42,000 nt of DNA from a virus. Of this stretch, positions 17,954 to 25,625 are shown piece by piece. Positions within the stretch are counted from its first letter, which is position 1, and each line of letters opens with the position of its first letter. Made by a program: the position numbers and the translations under genes. The stretch is from positions 1-42,000 of the IMG/VR virus record IMGVR_UViG_3300024346_000161. The stretch is one strand, 5' to 3'. The notes below the pieces were generated by a model. The model searched no databases and was not told the origin of the DNA. It saw only the letters and a list, made by a program, of their open reading frames with translations.

Positions 17954-18523
17954 CTAATTAAATAATTGTTTTAATTTGTGACGCTCGACCATCTGTTTAA
18001 TCTTAGAAATATAATTTGGATCTTCAGCATAACTAGCATTCAAATACTGATAATAATCGGCTTCACTTTTAATCTTTCCTAAGTATCTACTTTGGTAAAA
18101 TGCATAATCATATACACTCTCCCTCCAAGTATTGTATTCAGCATGATTCTTATTAGTACCGATTGCAGTGGTAATTCTAGACTTTGCCTCTTTCATACCG
18201 AATAGGTTATTATTCTCGATGAAAATATCGCTATGCCAGTGTCCTGTTTCGATCATTGATTGAGCCATTGGAATCCATGCAAATTTAACGTTTAAATCTT
18301 TCATCATCTCAACCATTTTTTCTTGAGTAAATGGATCAGATTCATTTATTAGCATAATTCTCTCTTCGATTGTCATCGAATTAACTGTGTTCTTAATTCC
18401 TGAATTGTACATGTAGTAACTTGCAACTGCAAACATTACACCAAATACGATGATAGATTTTAAATAAGCCTTAATACCAAGTGCTTGGTACCTTGATGTT
18501 TTTTTACAATAAGTATAAATCAT
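17954..18523 (-). CDS. Membrane-anchored GH73-like glucosaminidase, 189 aa
   Basis: A signal anchor (residues about 22-40, LKSIIVFGVMFAVASYYMY) is followed by a Bax/FlgJ-type domain: PMAQSMIETGHWHSDIFIEN with catalytic-type Glu92, then NNLFGMKEAKSR, and the conserved NTWRESVYDYAFYQSRYLG. These enzymes cut the glycan strands of peptidoglycan. The anchor points to action in the periplasm after export, rather than injection. A class I promoter lies directly upstream. It may assist lysis alongside the amidase at 24289-25188. Confidence 0.85.
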   Translation of the reverse strand: MIYTYCKKTSRYQALGIKAYLKSIIVFGVMFAVASYYMYNSGIKNTVNSMTIEERIMLINESDPFTQEKMVEMMKDLNVKFAWIPMAQSMIETGHWHSDIFIENNNLFGMKEAKSRITTAIGTNKNHAEYNTWRESVYDYAFYQSRYLGKIKSEADYYQYLNASYAEDPNYISKIKQMVERHKLKQLFN

Positions 18524-18540
18524 AGTTGTTTATTTATTAT

Positions 18541-18584
18541 AATGTAAATATAAACATAATAAACGAAACCAGAAAACTTTTATT
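18541..18584 (-). promoter_or_regulatory. Class I promoter for the GH73-like gene
   Basis: Minus strand: AAAGTTTTC, exactly 19 bases, then TATATTTACATT, about 20 bases upstream of the start at 18523. Same boxes and spacing as the other class I sites. Confidence 0.75.
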
Positions 18585-18629
18585 GAATTATTTTTGTTAA
18601 TTTTTTGTTAATTTTTCAGTTCACACAAA

Positions 18630-18653
18630 AAAAGTGTACCGAGATACACTTTT
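18630..18653 (-). terminator. Intrinsic terminator
   Basis: Minus strand AAAAGTGTA pairs exactly with TACACTTTT around a six-base loop, followed by more T. It is just downstream of the stop of the 18661-18858 gene. Confidence 0.8.
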
Positions 18654-18660
18654 AAGCTTT

Positions 18661-18858
18661 TCAAGCAGGACCACCGACACCAAATAAGACCAAGTCGTCA
18701 TCATCAGACTCATCAAAATCAAAACAGTTGAAGATTGGAAATTCCCCTCGCATATAGTAGGGAAATGTAATTACTTCATTAATTTGATCTTCATTAACAG
18801 ACACTTCAATTCTTGGTTCATTTTGCGAAGTCGGAGTAACTTCGTTAATGAACTCCAT
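18661..18858 (-). CDS. Small acidic peptide with leader-like sites, 65 aa
   Basis: The N terminus MEFINEVTP looks like the shared leader without its first half: the FINE cleavage part remains. A second INEV site occurs at residues 26-29 (VNEDQINEVITF). The tail is highly acidic (DFDESDDDD) and ends FGVGGPA. It may be a packaged, processed peptide like T4 internal peptides, but this rests only on the short motif. It has its own terminator. Confidence 0.7.
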   Translation of the reverse strand: MEFINEVTPTSQNEPRIEVSVNEDQINEVITFPYYMRGEFPIFNCFDFDESDDDDLVLFGVGGPA

Positions 18859-18922
18859 AACAAATAAAATTTTTGATTAATAGTTTTAGTACTACTATTT
18901 ATATATCAAACAAAGATTTTGT

Positions 18923-19237
18923 TTATTTATTATCCTTTGGCAATTCTTTCTCAATATTAAGAGTCCAGATCCTGTCATTCGGAACTATAAACTTTCTGTC
19001 ATGATCGTAAAGATAAAAAGTTGTTTTCCAAATGTTTTGTCTTACGATTCTTGCCTTCTTATTTCCATTTATGTAAACTATATCATCTACATTGAAATCA
19101 TCTCCCCACATGAATTGAATTCCTAACCATAATTTGCTTAGGGCATCCTTCATTGCAATTGTTAAAAGGGCAACTGCAATAGCCCATCCCCATTCTGCAA
19201 TAAGTTGACTAATTAATTCCTTTACTGATTCTATCAT
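18923..19237 (-). CDS. Mini-MscS-like membrane protein, 104 aa
   Basis: One membrane helix (about residues 15-35, AEWGWAIAVALLTIAMKDAL) is followed by GIQFMWGDDFNVDDIVYING, and then a stretch ending DRKFIVPNDRIW. This is the order of the MscS pore-proximal helix and beta domain (F-x-x-GD-x-V-x-I-x-G ... V-x-I-PN). A normal MscS has three helices and a large C-terminal cage; here only the last helix and beta domain remain. It overlaps the PAP2 gene by 29 bases. It could form small pores or interfere with host MscS heptamers; both are inference. Confidence 0.75.
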   Translation of the reverse strand: MIESVKELISQLIAEWGWAIAVALLTIAMKDALSKLWLGIQFMWGDDFNVDDIVYINGNKKARIVRQNIWKTTFYLYDHDRKFIVPNDRIWTLNIEKELPKDNK

Positions 19238-20045
19238 CCCAATAATTCTTATAATCTGCGACAGTTCCTTTGAATTGTCTTATTTTTGCTAATCTAGAGT
19301 CCTCTCCTTCACCCTGTTGAATTGGGTTTGGAGTTACATTAGGTAAATCATTCTCTAGACCAATTGTTTTAGCCTCATCTACCTGATCCGGCATCACAAC
19401 GTAATTAATCATCCAATCTGCTAATTCTACACCATAAACCAAATCCGATGGAAAATGAAGTCCTCCGATATATCTAGAATAGGCAACTTTGTCCGCTATC
19501 TTTTGAAATTTATCTTCCATTTCAGGAAACATCAATGATAATACGTTAGCAGTTAATTTACTTTGTAGAGCATGTCCACTAGGAAAACTTGGAGATTTTG
19601 CAGTTTCTTTCATATCAAAACGTAACGGAATTCCCAGGACTGGAGCCAATTGATATGGTCGAGGTCTGTTATGTTTCCATTTGATTTTTGTTATGATTTC
19701 AACAGATTCATTCAATAGTTCAATTAAGTACTTCTTTGGAAAGATTAAATACTCTTTAGTACATTCCTTTTCAAATTCATCTAAGAATTCATCGTATTTT
19801 TCAACAATATCCTCTTGATCGTCATCGTCCATTTGATTAATTTCAGCACTCATTCTTAATAATTCATTTTTTGTATCTAATGAACCATTTTCAGGACATG
19901 CTTTAACTGGAGCACTCCACTCGTCAATTTTAATTAAATTAAGACTTGGTGCTGAATCAATTATAAATTGATCCTTCTTTTTTGGAGCATCTGCATAGTT
20001 TATCCTGTCAACAGAATAACCAAAATATGTTTTAAATCTACTCAT
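19209..20045 (-). CDS. PAP2-family phosphatase / haloperoxidase-like enzyme, 278 aa
   Basis: The three active-site motifs of the PAP2/vanadium-peroxidase superfamily are intact: KIKWKHNRPRPY (about 120-131), PSFPSGHA (152-159) and SRYIGGLHFPSD (190-201). Such enzymes remove phosphate from lipid phosphates, diphosphates or other small esters through a phospho-histidine. No transmembrane helices are evident, so it resembles soluble class A acid phosphatases more than lipid phosphatases; a signal peptide is not visible. It overlaps the MscS-like gene, suggesting co-expression. Confidence 0.9.
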   Translation of the reverse strand: MSRFKTYFGYSVDRINYADAPKKKDQFIIDSAPSLNLIKIDEWSAPVKACPENGSLDTKNELLRMSAEINQMDDDDQEDIVEKYDEFLDEFEKECTKEYLIFPKKYLIELLNESVEIITKIKWKHNRPRPYQLAPVLGIPLRFDMKETAKSPSFPSGHALQSKLTANVLSLMFPEMEDKFQKIADKVAYSRYIGGLHFPSDLVYGVELADWMINYVVMPDQVDEAKTIGLENDLPNVTPNPIQQGEGEDSRLAKIRQFKGTVADYKNYWDDRISKGIN

Positions 20046-20048
20046 ATG

Positions 20049-20267
20049 TTATATATCATCGGGAAATAGGGTAACGGATCGATGCCCTATTAATTGATAT
20101 GCTTCAAATAGTTTCATTGCAGCCTCTTCGACCAATTGATTAATCTCTTTGTCAAGTTTACAAACTGGATGTTGTATTAAATGTCGATCAACCATATCAC
20201 CAAGCATTGAGGCTCTATCAAGAGCCTCATGATAATGAAATTGGGTAAGTTTAGGTTTCTTTGCCAT
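20049..20267 (-). CDS. Small helical hypothetical protein, 72 aa
   Basis: A soluble, helix-rich protein (ALDRASMLGDMVDRHLIQHP, then QLVEEAAMKLFEAYQLIG). Its start overlaps the stop of the upstream membrane gene (TAATG) and it precedes the PAP2 gene by three bases. I have the impression of a small conserved phage family but cannot name it. Confidence 0.75.
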   Translation of the reverse strand: MAKKPKLTQFHYHEALDRASMLGDMVDRHLIQHPVCKLDKEINQLVEEAAMKLFEAYQLIGHRSVTLFPDDI

Positions 20268-20569
20268 TATGTCAAATATGCTGATAATACGTAAGCCAAT
20301 TTATATCCAATAAAAGCTCCTAAGGCTGTTGGTACTGGAAATACTATAAATTTACCTAATGATGTTACGTATTTCGGTCTATTGATTACTCTTCCTACAA
20401 AGAAGTAGTACGACATATAACCTATTAAAACCGCAAGATCCATTCTTTGAGCAATGAACACTACTAGGATTGATCCTAGAAAACCATATACAGCATTCTC
20501 TAAAACGGCTTGTCGGATTTCACCAGAGGTTGATTCTCTGTATTCTTTTTTTAAATTTTCTAAACTCAT
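20267..20569 (-). CDS. Small membrane protein, 100 aa
   Basis: A charged N terminus (SLENLKKEYRESTSGEIRQA) leads into hydrophobic segments at about residues 27-52 (NAVYGFLGSILVVFIAQ and LAVLIGYMSYYFF) and 75-97 (FPVPTALGAFIGYKLAYVL). Two or three membrane helices are likely. It starts four bases after the ThyA stop and is coupled by TAATG to the next gene. Function unknown. Confidence 0.75.
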   Translation of the reverse strand: MSLENLKKEYRESTSGEIRQAVLENAVYGFLGSILVVFIAQRMDLAVLIGYMSYYFFVGRVINRPKYVTSLGKFIVFPVPTALGAFIGYKLAYVLSAYLT

Positions 20570-20572
20570 ATT

Positions 20573-21745
20573 TTAATTACTTAACGGGGCTTTAATAGTT
20601 GGATGTGATTGATAGTTCTCAATAACAAAATCTGTAGGCTCCCAGTTTTCTAAATTTTCTATAACTGAAAGAGTAGAATCATAATCCATGATTTTTAATG
20701 ATGGTAGTGGATATGGTTCTCTCGTGCTATAAGGTATTTTATAAGCCTCATAATATTCGCTCATTCCACCACCAAATGGAACCAATTCAGAAACCGCCCT
20801 TTCAAATGCTTCTATTCCCATTGCTTCTTTTAACAATTCAGTTCGTTTTTCATGGTCAAGTGGGCCTCCAATTTGTTCTCTCGCCTGTTCAATGTGGTTT
20901 GAATAGAGGTGAACATCACCAAGATTTCCAATTAACTCATCAGGAACCATATTGACCTCCCTAGCTATGATTTCTAATAAGAGTCCATAACTTGCAATGT
21001 TGAATGGTAAACCTAAGAATGTATCTACTGATCTTTGATTCCACATTAAGGATATTGCTCTATACTTTCCAGGATTTGTAATTTTCTCTTCTCTTGTAGT
21101 TGGTCTTGTATAAACTTGAAATCCATAATGACAAGGTGGAAGAACCATTTGGTCTAATTCACCTACATTCCAAGCATTAACCATTAATCGTCTTGAGTCT
21201 GGATTTGTTTTAAGGTCATTGATTAGGTTTGCGATTTGGTCAAAATGTTGAGGTATTAGTTTTCCTACTTGAATAGTAGGTCTGCTACAATATCTCCAAT
21301 ATCTCCATTGTTCACCATAGATTGGACCTAACTCACCCCACTTCTGAGCAAACTTATCATCAGTTTTAATCGCATTGATAAATTCTTCTTCTGTTGGTTC
21401 TTTCCACTGTTCTTTTTGCCAGTCATTTAAACCATCATAAACTTCTTTATATTTAGTTTTCCAATTCTTATAAGCATCTCCATTCCAAATGTTACATCCA
21501 TTATCAACCAAATACTTAATATTTGTATCACCTCTTAAAAACCATAACAATTCTGTTACAATTGTTTTGAATGGCATTTTCTTGGTAGTGAGTAGTGGAA
21601 ATCCTTCCGACATTTTATGTCTGATCTGGCGCCCAAAAACTGAAATTGTACCAGTTCCTGTTCTATCTTGTTTCTCTACTCCATTTGCTAAAATGTCTTG
21701 AAGTAAGTCTGTGTATTGTTTATCTAGTTTATTTACAAGTCCCAT
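20573..21745 (-). CDS. thyA: Thymidylate synthase with insertions, 390 aa
   Basis: It converts dUMP to dTMP using methylene-tetrahydrofolate. Visible ThyA motifs are DRTGTGT (28-33), FPLLTTKK (49-56), ELLWFLRGDTN (65-75), GPIYGEQWRYW (140-150), the catalytic LPPCHYGFQ (Cys205), QRSVDTFLGLPFNIASY and LGDVHLYSNH. It is about 125 residues longer than the 264-residue E. coli enzyme, with inserts near residues 95-135 and 290-345; larger ThyA forms occur in some bacteria. It would supply dTMP for phage replication. Confidence 0.95.
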   Translation of the reverse strand: MGLVNKLDKQYTDLLQDILANGVEKQDRTGTGTISVFGRQIRHKMSEGFPLLTTKKMPFKTIVTELLWFLRGDTNIKYLVDNGCNIWNGDAYKNWKTKYKEVYDGLNDWQKEQWKEPTEEEFINAIKTDDKFAQKWGELGPIYGEQWRYWRYCSRPTIQVGKLIPQHFDQIANLINDLKTNPDSRRLMVNAWNVGELDQMVLPPCHYGFQVYTRPTTREEKITNPGKYRAISLMWNQRSVDTFLGLPFNIASYGLLLEIIAREVNMVPDELIGNLGDVHLYSNHIEQAREQIGGPLDHEKRTELLKEAMGIEAFERAVSELVPFGGGMSEYYEAYKIPYSTREPYPLPSLKIMDYDSTLSVIENLENWEPTDFVIENYQSHPTIKAPLSN

Positions 21746-21763
21746 ATACTTTTCCTTTTACGT

Positions 21764-22009
21764 TTAAATCTTTTCAATATTATCTCCAACACTAGTGCCA
21801 GTGCTCTCATCGCCCTCTTCATTCAAATACTTATTAAATATTGCTTTAGCATTTTCAAGTTTATCCAACCTCTCCATAAAAATCACGTTAATAATGTAAT
21901 TCATTTCTCTTTCGGAACACTTGGTTTCAATAATTCTAACGTAGGTTTCTACATCAACTCCCAACTCTTCTGCGATGGCTATATCCACCATGTCGTATAA
22001 TCCGCGCAT
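21764..22009 (-). CDS. Small hypothetical protein, 81 aa
   Basis: An acidic helical protein beginning MRGLYDMVDIAIAEELGVDV, with no membrane segment. It is 18 bases upstream of thyA and 13 bases from the PspC-like gene on the same strand. No family is recognised. Confidence 0.7.
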   Translation of the reverse strand: MRGLYDMVDIAIAEELGVDVETYVRIIETKCSEREMNYIINVIFMERLDKLENAKAIFNKYLNEEGDESTGTSVGDNIEKI

Positions 22010-22021
22010 ACCTATCCTGTT

Positions 22022-22225
22022 TTAAATTGGGTTTCCCCATTCCTGATCTTTATCAACCTCTTTCTGTTTTTCTTTTAGGGCAATCCATAGGATTAAATAG
22101 GCCCATCCAGATCCTGGTGCTAATAGGAATATCAATCTCCATGCCCATGGATTTGTATCTGTCCATTCTCCTAATCCTCCACATACTCCTCCAAGTATGG
22201 CATCTTCATTACTTCTTTTCAACAT
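22022..22225 (-). CDS. PspC-domain membrane protein, 67 aa
   Basis: I choose ATG 22225 (MLKRSNEDAI) over the GTG ten codons upstream, since this avoids overlap and gives a normal PspC start. The sequence GGVCGGLGEWTDTNPWAWRL followed by IFLLAPGSGWAYLILWIALK is the PspC signature: CGGxA/G, then one or two hydrophobic helices. PspC proteins sense or stabilise the inner membrane in the phage-shock response. A phage copy may keep the membrane sealed during late infection or interfere with host signalling; this is inference. Confidence 0.85.
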   Translation of the reverse strand: MLKRSNEDAILGGVCGGLGEWTDTNPWAWRLIFLLAPGSGWAYLILWIALKEKQKEVDKDQEWGNPI

Positions 22226-22241
22226 TTTCAACTGCTTTTTT

Positions 22242-22547
22242 TTAATTTGTATCACATTCGTCCTCTGAATGGTCTTTTAGACCCTTGATTTGTTGTTCCA
22301 AATCGCTCACATGCCATTCATAATCAAAAAGTTCATCAATACTCATTTTACCTGCTTTATGGGCTTTATAGGCTCTTGAAAGTTCGCGTTTTGCCTGCTG
22401 CAGCATTTTAAGTAGATGAGATTCTGATTGCTGAATAGAATCCGCATTCATATCAACCTGGACCTTTTTATTCTTTTTAATGATATTGAATTCAAAGTTT
22501 CTAAAACAACTTAAGAATCCATCCAATGTAACTTTAAAATCTGACAT
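22242..22547 (-). CDS. Helical hypothetical protein, 101 aa
   Basis: A short beta-like N terminus (MSDFKVTLDGFLSCFRNFEF) is followed by a charged helical region from about residue 30 (QQSESHLLKMLQQAKRELSR) that could form a coiled coil. It has its own class II promoter at 22568-22596. Function unknown. Confidence 0.75.
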   Translation of the reverse strand: MSDFKVTLDGFLSCFRNFEFNIIKKNKKVQVDMNADSIQQSESHLLKMLQQAKRELSRAYKAHKAGKMSIDELFDYEWHVSDLEQQIKGLKDHSEDECDTN

Positions 22548-22567
22548 GTGTATCTTATTTATTAAAG

Positions 22568-22596
22568 GTTATATCACATCTAACCCATTTGTTTCA
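22568..22596 (-). promoter_or_regulatory. Class II promoter
   Basis: Minus strand TGAAACAAA, exactly 12 bases, then GATATAAC, 20 bases upstream of the 22547 start. The same boxes with the same spacing precede the 24230, 29883 and 32202 starts. Confidence 0.75.
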
Positions 22597-22674
22597 TTAA
22601 ATCTCGATGTTCTTTTATGTCAGCATTTCTCAATGAATATGCTTTAGCCTGAATTGTTGTAAAGTTTAATAATC

Positions 22675-23034
22675 TTATTTGTATAATTTTGCAACGTGTT
22701 CATTAATTCCGTAGTCTAGTAATATGTATCTATTACCCTCTAACCCCCAATTTCTAGGGTTATGCAAATCACAATTGAGGAAATCAAACTCCGGCATTGA
22801 TATTTTGTTACGTCTTACAACTATATTTGGTATCGTTTTAGCTACGTTATATCTTTTCTGACATACAACACCCATAAACATCCACTTTAGTTCTGCTAAT
22901 GAGGTAATGTTTCTGTACTTATCCCAAATCTTCTTTTCATTGATTCCTTGAAGATAACCTCTTCTGCTTATAGGTATCTTGATAACTACATTCTTGAGTA
23001 CTATTACAAATCGTGTAGAGTATTTAAACATCAT
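22675..23034 (-). CDS. Kinase-like fragment, 119 aa
   Basis: The C-terminal part reads LNCDLHNPRNWGLEG followed by NRYILLDYGINEH, which matches the catalytic loop (D-x-H-x-x-N) and the metal-binding D-Y-G of protein-kinase-like and aminoglycoside phosphotransferase folds. The N terminus FVIVLKNVVIKIPIS resembles the VxxK beta strand. At 119 residues it is far below the family norm, so most of the lobes are missing. It may be a minimal kinase as seen in some phages or a decayed gene. After its stop another frame stays open for about 35 codons to 22585, which a frameshift could add. Confidence 0.65.
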   Translation of the reverse strand: MMFKYSTRFVIVLKNVVIKIPISRRGYLQGINEKKIWDKYRNITSLAELKWMFMGVVCQKRYNVAKTIPNIVVRRNKISMPEFDFLNCDLHNPRNWGLEGNRYILLDYGINEHVAKLYK

Positions 23035-23060
23035 ATCTTACTTCTTTTTTAAATTGTTCT

Positions 23061-23645
23061 TTAACTATTAATATCGACAATATTAATCGATTCTATTTTC
23101 CATTTACCCTTTCCTCTAGTATGAGTATTCCATGTGATATAGTAAATTGTTGGGTTCAATTCTCTATATCTAATAAAAGGATCGTTGACATCAGTTGCTC
23201 TTGGTGTTAGCCTTTGATGCTCTTCTTTGGTAACAATGGTACTTACAGTAGTACTTAAAATTTCTTTAATTTCAGCCTCCAAGTTATCGCTATTTGGATC
23301 TAACTCCAATAACTTATTTGTGTAGTAGATTCTCTCATTGTTATGTTCACACTGGAGTCCTTTTTCTCTATTAATACCCTCATTTGTTAAATAGTGATTA
23401 AGGGCAGCTTCTGTCCATAATTTGTTTCCTTTATACTTTGTCTTTACAGCAACTCCATTTACCTCGGTAAGATCCACCAAATCCCATAAAACATCTTTAT
23501 TGATATTTAATTTCTTTAGGGCTTTGGGCCTGCTCGACTTAAGAATTGTCATTATCGTTTCTGTTTGATAGTGCATTATTTTAGGACAAACAAGGTTTTT
23601 TGTTACTTTACTTGCTGGTAATACTTCTGATGAAATTTGTATCAT
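23061..23645 (-). CDS. Hypothetical protein with HNH-like histidine pattern, 194 aa
   Basis: The central stretch GLQCEHNNERIYYTNKLLEL and the later STIVTKEEHQRLTPRA give an E-H ... E-E-H-x-x-L pattern that resembles a divergent HNH-type nuclease family in phages, though the middle Asn and zinc ligands are not certain. The C terminus is beta-rich (PTIYYITWNT). It has a class I promoter. I rate the nuclease idea as tentative. Confidence 0.7.
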   Translation of the reverse strand: MIQISSEVLPASKVTKNLVCPKIMHYQTETIMTILKSSRPKALKKLNINKDVLWDLVDLTEVNGVAVKTKYKGNKLWTEAALNHYLTNEGINREKGLQCEHNNERIYYTNKLLELDPNSDNLEAEIKEILSTTVSTIVTKEEHQRLTPRATDVNDPFIRYRELNPTIYYITWNTHTRGKGKWKIESINIVDINS

Positions 23646-23660
23646 ATCTGTCTTAATTTG

Positions 23661-23705
23661 TATATGTAAATATAATCAAAATATGGTTAACCGGAAACGT
23701 TTTTA
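23661..23705 (-). promoter_or_regulatory. Class I promoter
   Basis: Minus strand ACGTTTCC, then exactly 19 bases, then TATATTTACATA, upstream of the 23645 start. Confidence 0.7.
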
Positions 23706-23731
23706 TGTTAAATTTATGTTAAATTTGAGAA

Positions 23732-23917
23732 CTATGAGAATTTTTTGCAGAAATCATTGCAATCAACCGGATGGGGGCCATCTTCGAGGGGTTGTAGTGA
23801 TTGGATGATGCCACCGTTACCCCTCTGATATTGGGTTGTCTCTGGGGCTCTGTGGCTCTGGGGCTCTGGGGTCAGAGGGCCCTCACCAAAAAATTCCCAA
23901 AAATTTCCCTGAGTCAT
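23732..23917 (-). CDS. Possible small Pro/Gln-rich protein, 61 aa
   Basis: An ATG frame (MTQGNFWEFFGEGPLTPEPQ) fills the space between a promoter and a terminator. Its DNA is much richer in G and C than its surroundings, with near-repeats of CTCTGGGG, so it may be an inserted or repeat-derived stretch. No family is recognised and I am unsure it is translated. Confidence 0.35.
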   Translation of the reverse strand: MTQGNFWEFFGEGPLTPEPQSHRAPETTQYQRGNGGIIQSLQPLEDGPHPVDCNDFCKKFS

Positions 23918-23935
23918 CTGAGTCTATTAAATAAA

Positions 23936-23965
23936 AAAAGACCCTAATAAAAATTAAGGTCTTTT
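23936..23965 (-). terminator. Intrinsic terminator
   Basis: Minus strand AAAAGACC pairs exactly with GGTCTTTT around an AT-rich loop, followed by TTT. It ends transcription of the 23991-24230 gene. Confidence 0.75.
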
Positions 23966-23990
23966 GAATAGGTTTAAGGTTTAATATCTA

Positions 23991-24230
23991 TTAGATAGAA
24001 CCTGGGCGCAAAATGTTGATTGCTTGAGCAACTACAACTGAATCTCTAAGAGTTAGAGCTCCAGCAGCTTGAGCTTGTTGTGCTGCTTGAATCAAAACAT
24101 TAACAGCTCCTCCAGGATTCATTTCTTGAATCTCTTCGAAGATTGGTTGAAAATCGTTCTCTGGTCCTGTTGTTTCTTTTTGAGTAGCAGTTTCAACTTG
24201 CTCTTTTAAAATTTCGTTTACTTGTGACAT
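23991..24230 (-). CDS. Small hypothetical protein, 79 aa
   Basis: An acidic N-terminal half (MSQVNEILKEQVETATQKET) is followed by an alanine-rich helix (GGAVNVLIQAAQQAQAAGAL). It is a monocistronic unit with a class II promoter and its own terminator, which suggests strong separate expression. The function is unknown; a virion or DNA-associated role would fit, but nothing in the sequence shows it. Confidence 0.75.
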   Translation of the reverse strand: MSQVNEILKEQVETATQKETTGPENDFQPIFEEIQEMNPGGAVNVLIQAAQQAQAAGALTLRDSVVVAQAINILRPGSI

Positions 24231-24258
24231 TTTATTTTGGTTTAATGATTATAAAATA

Positions 24259-24287
24259 ATTATATCCCTGTTTTGGATTTTGTTTCA
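24259..24287 (-). promoter_or_regulatory. Class II promoter
   Basis: Minus strand TGAAACAAA, exactly 12 bases, then GATATAAT, about 29 bases upstream of the 24230 start. Confidence 0.8.
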
Positions 24288-24288
24288 C

Positions 24289-25188
24289 TTATAGTGATTT
24301 TAACATTTCGATTAAATGTGGTTGTGGTGACATGTCGCTCTTGTCCTTTCTTGTGTTTGTATGAGTTAACATACCTTTCACTTTACCAGACCATGCATCT
24401 TTACTAAAATCAAATGCTTCAGCAGGTGTTTTAGTGTTCAGCCATTCAACTAATCCCCTTTTGATATTAATACCATCTCTTTCAGCAATGAATAGGATTA
24501 GTTCTCTAAGTGCCTCGATTTGCTCATCGGTATATCTATGGTAATATTGATGTCCACGGAATTTGAATCCTAAGTCACATACTTGATCTGGATGAACTAT
24601 GGCTCCTGTGTAGGTTTTGTATACATTACCAACTTTAGTTAGGGGACCAAAGTTACAAACTTCAATTCCAACTGAATTAACATGCATACTTTGAGAACCA
24701 TTATTTCCTAAGTGAGCTGCATAACCTCCATCTGGCATACATTTAACAATAACACCATTCCATTTAGTATTCTTATTATTGATAGAAACACCACCAATAA
24801 CGAATTCGGTTGCAATTCTACCTCTAGTATCATCATTCCACATATCAACTGTAGCTACTGGATTTTCATTTCCTGCAGTATGGTGTAAGAATAAGTATTC
24901 TGGTTTATTTGGGCCAGCATGATATTCATCCCTGTCTAAATAATAGATTTCAAATTGATTTAATGTAATTTCAGTGTCCAAATGCTGTTCAAGATCCGCT
25001 TTAAAAATTAACTTTTGTGTTCTTGGTCCTACCAATCCATCAATTGCTAATCCATGGCTACCTTGAAAGTTTCTAACTGCAGCATCTGTTTTTGGTCCAA
25101 AATTACCATCAGCTGGAGTAACTCCTAATGCCTTTTGAAGTAATTTAACATCCTCTCCAGAATCTCCTCTTTTTAATAAATTTCTCAT
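24289..25188 (-). CDS. Endolysin: peptidoglycan-binding domain plus N-acetylmuramoyl-L-alanine amidase, 299 aa
   Basis: Residues 1-65 form a PG_binding_1 domain (LKRGDSGEDVKLLQKALG, then DGNFGPKTDAAVRNFQ). An amidase_2 (T7-lysozyme-like) domain follows: EYLFLHHTAGN with the first zinc His, GRIATEFVIGG, GIEVCNFG, FRGHQYYHRYTDEQIEAL, and the C-terminal LTHTNTR with KSDMSPQP, giving the His and Asp zinc positions. It cleaves the amide between MurNAc and the peptide stem. The start ATGA overlaps the stop of the upstream gene. No signal peptide is present, so release through a holin is expected. Confidence 0.95.
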   Translation of the reverse strand: MRNLLKRGDSGEDVKLLQKALGVTPADGNFGPKTDAAVRNFQGSHGLAIDGLVGPRTQKLIFKADLEQHLDTEITLNQFEIYYLDRDEYHAGPNKPEYLFLHHTAGNENPVATVDMWNDDTRGRIATEFVIGGVSINNKNTKWNGVIVKCMPDGGYAAHLGNNGSQSMHVNSVGIEVCNFGPLTKVGNVYKTYTGAIVHPDQVCDLGFKFRGHQYYHRYTDEQIEALRELILFIAERDGINIKRGLVEWLNTKTPAEAFDFSKDAWSGKVKGMLTHTNTRKDKSDMSPQPHLIEMLKSL

Positions 25189-25625
25189 TTTAGTATTTCT
25201 TTTAAGTTATCAATGCATTCCTGAACTTGGTTGTAGATTACGTCAGGATTTTTATGCTCTAAAGTACATTTGTAAATAACCTTATTGGTCATTAAGTGCC
25301 TTAATTCACATCTTAACGTATATAGTGGTTTTTTACGCAATAGTGGTTGTAGGTGTAGTACCGACCAAACTTGTCTACTTGCCTCACCAACAAATCCACA
25401 TTCAGTTTTAACATAAGCTGTTAAATCGTATTCCTCGCTTGAAATACTTGCAAATTCTTGTAGTTCTTTAATTCCATTCGAAATCAAATATAAACGATAC
25501 ACTGTTTGGTAAGGTGAATCAAGGACCTTTTGTAAGGTCCCTGGTTCTAATTTCTTACTAATGTATGGTTTAAATAATCGGGTCTTTTCAAATTGGACCT
25601 CAATATTTTTATCCATCAACTTCAT
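25185..25625 (-). CDS. Hypothetical protein, 146 aa
   Basis: A soluble alpha/beta protein (MKLMDKNIEVQFEKTRLFKP) overlapping the endolysin start by four bases and the membrane-protein gene upstream by 17. It may be a lysis-module accessory protein by position only. No motif is recognised. Confidence 0.75.
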   Translation of the reverse strand: MKLMDKNIEVQFEKTRLFKPYISKKLEPGTLQKVLDSPYQTVYRLYLISNGIKELQEFASISSEEYDLTAYVKTECGFVGEASRQVWSVLHLQPLLRKKPLYTLRCELRHLMTNKVIYKCTLEHKNPDVIYNQVQECIDNLKEILK

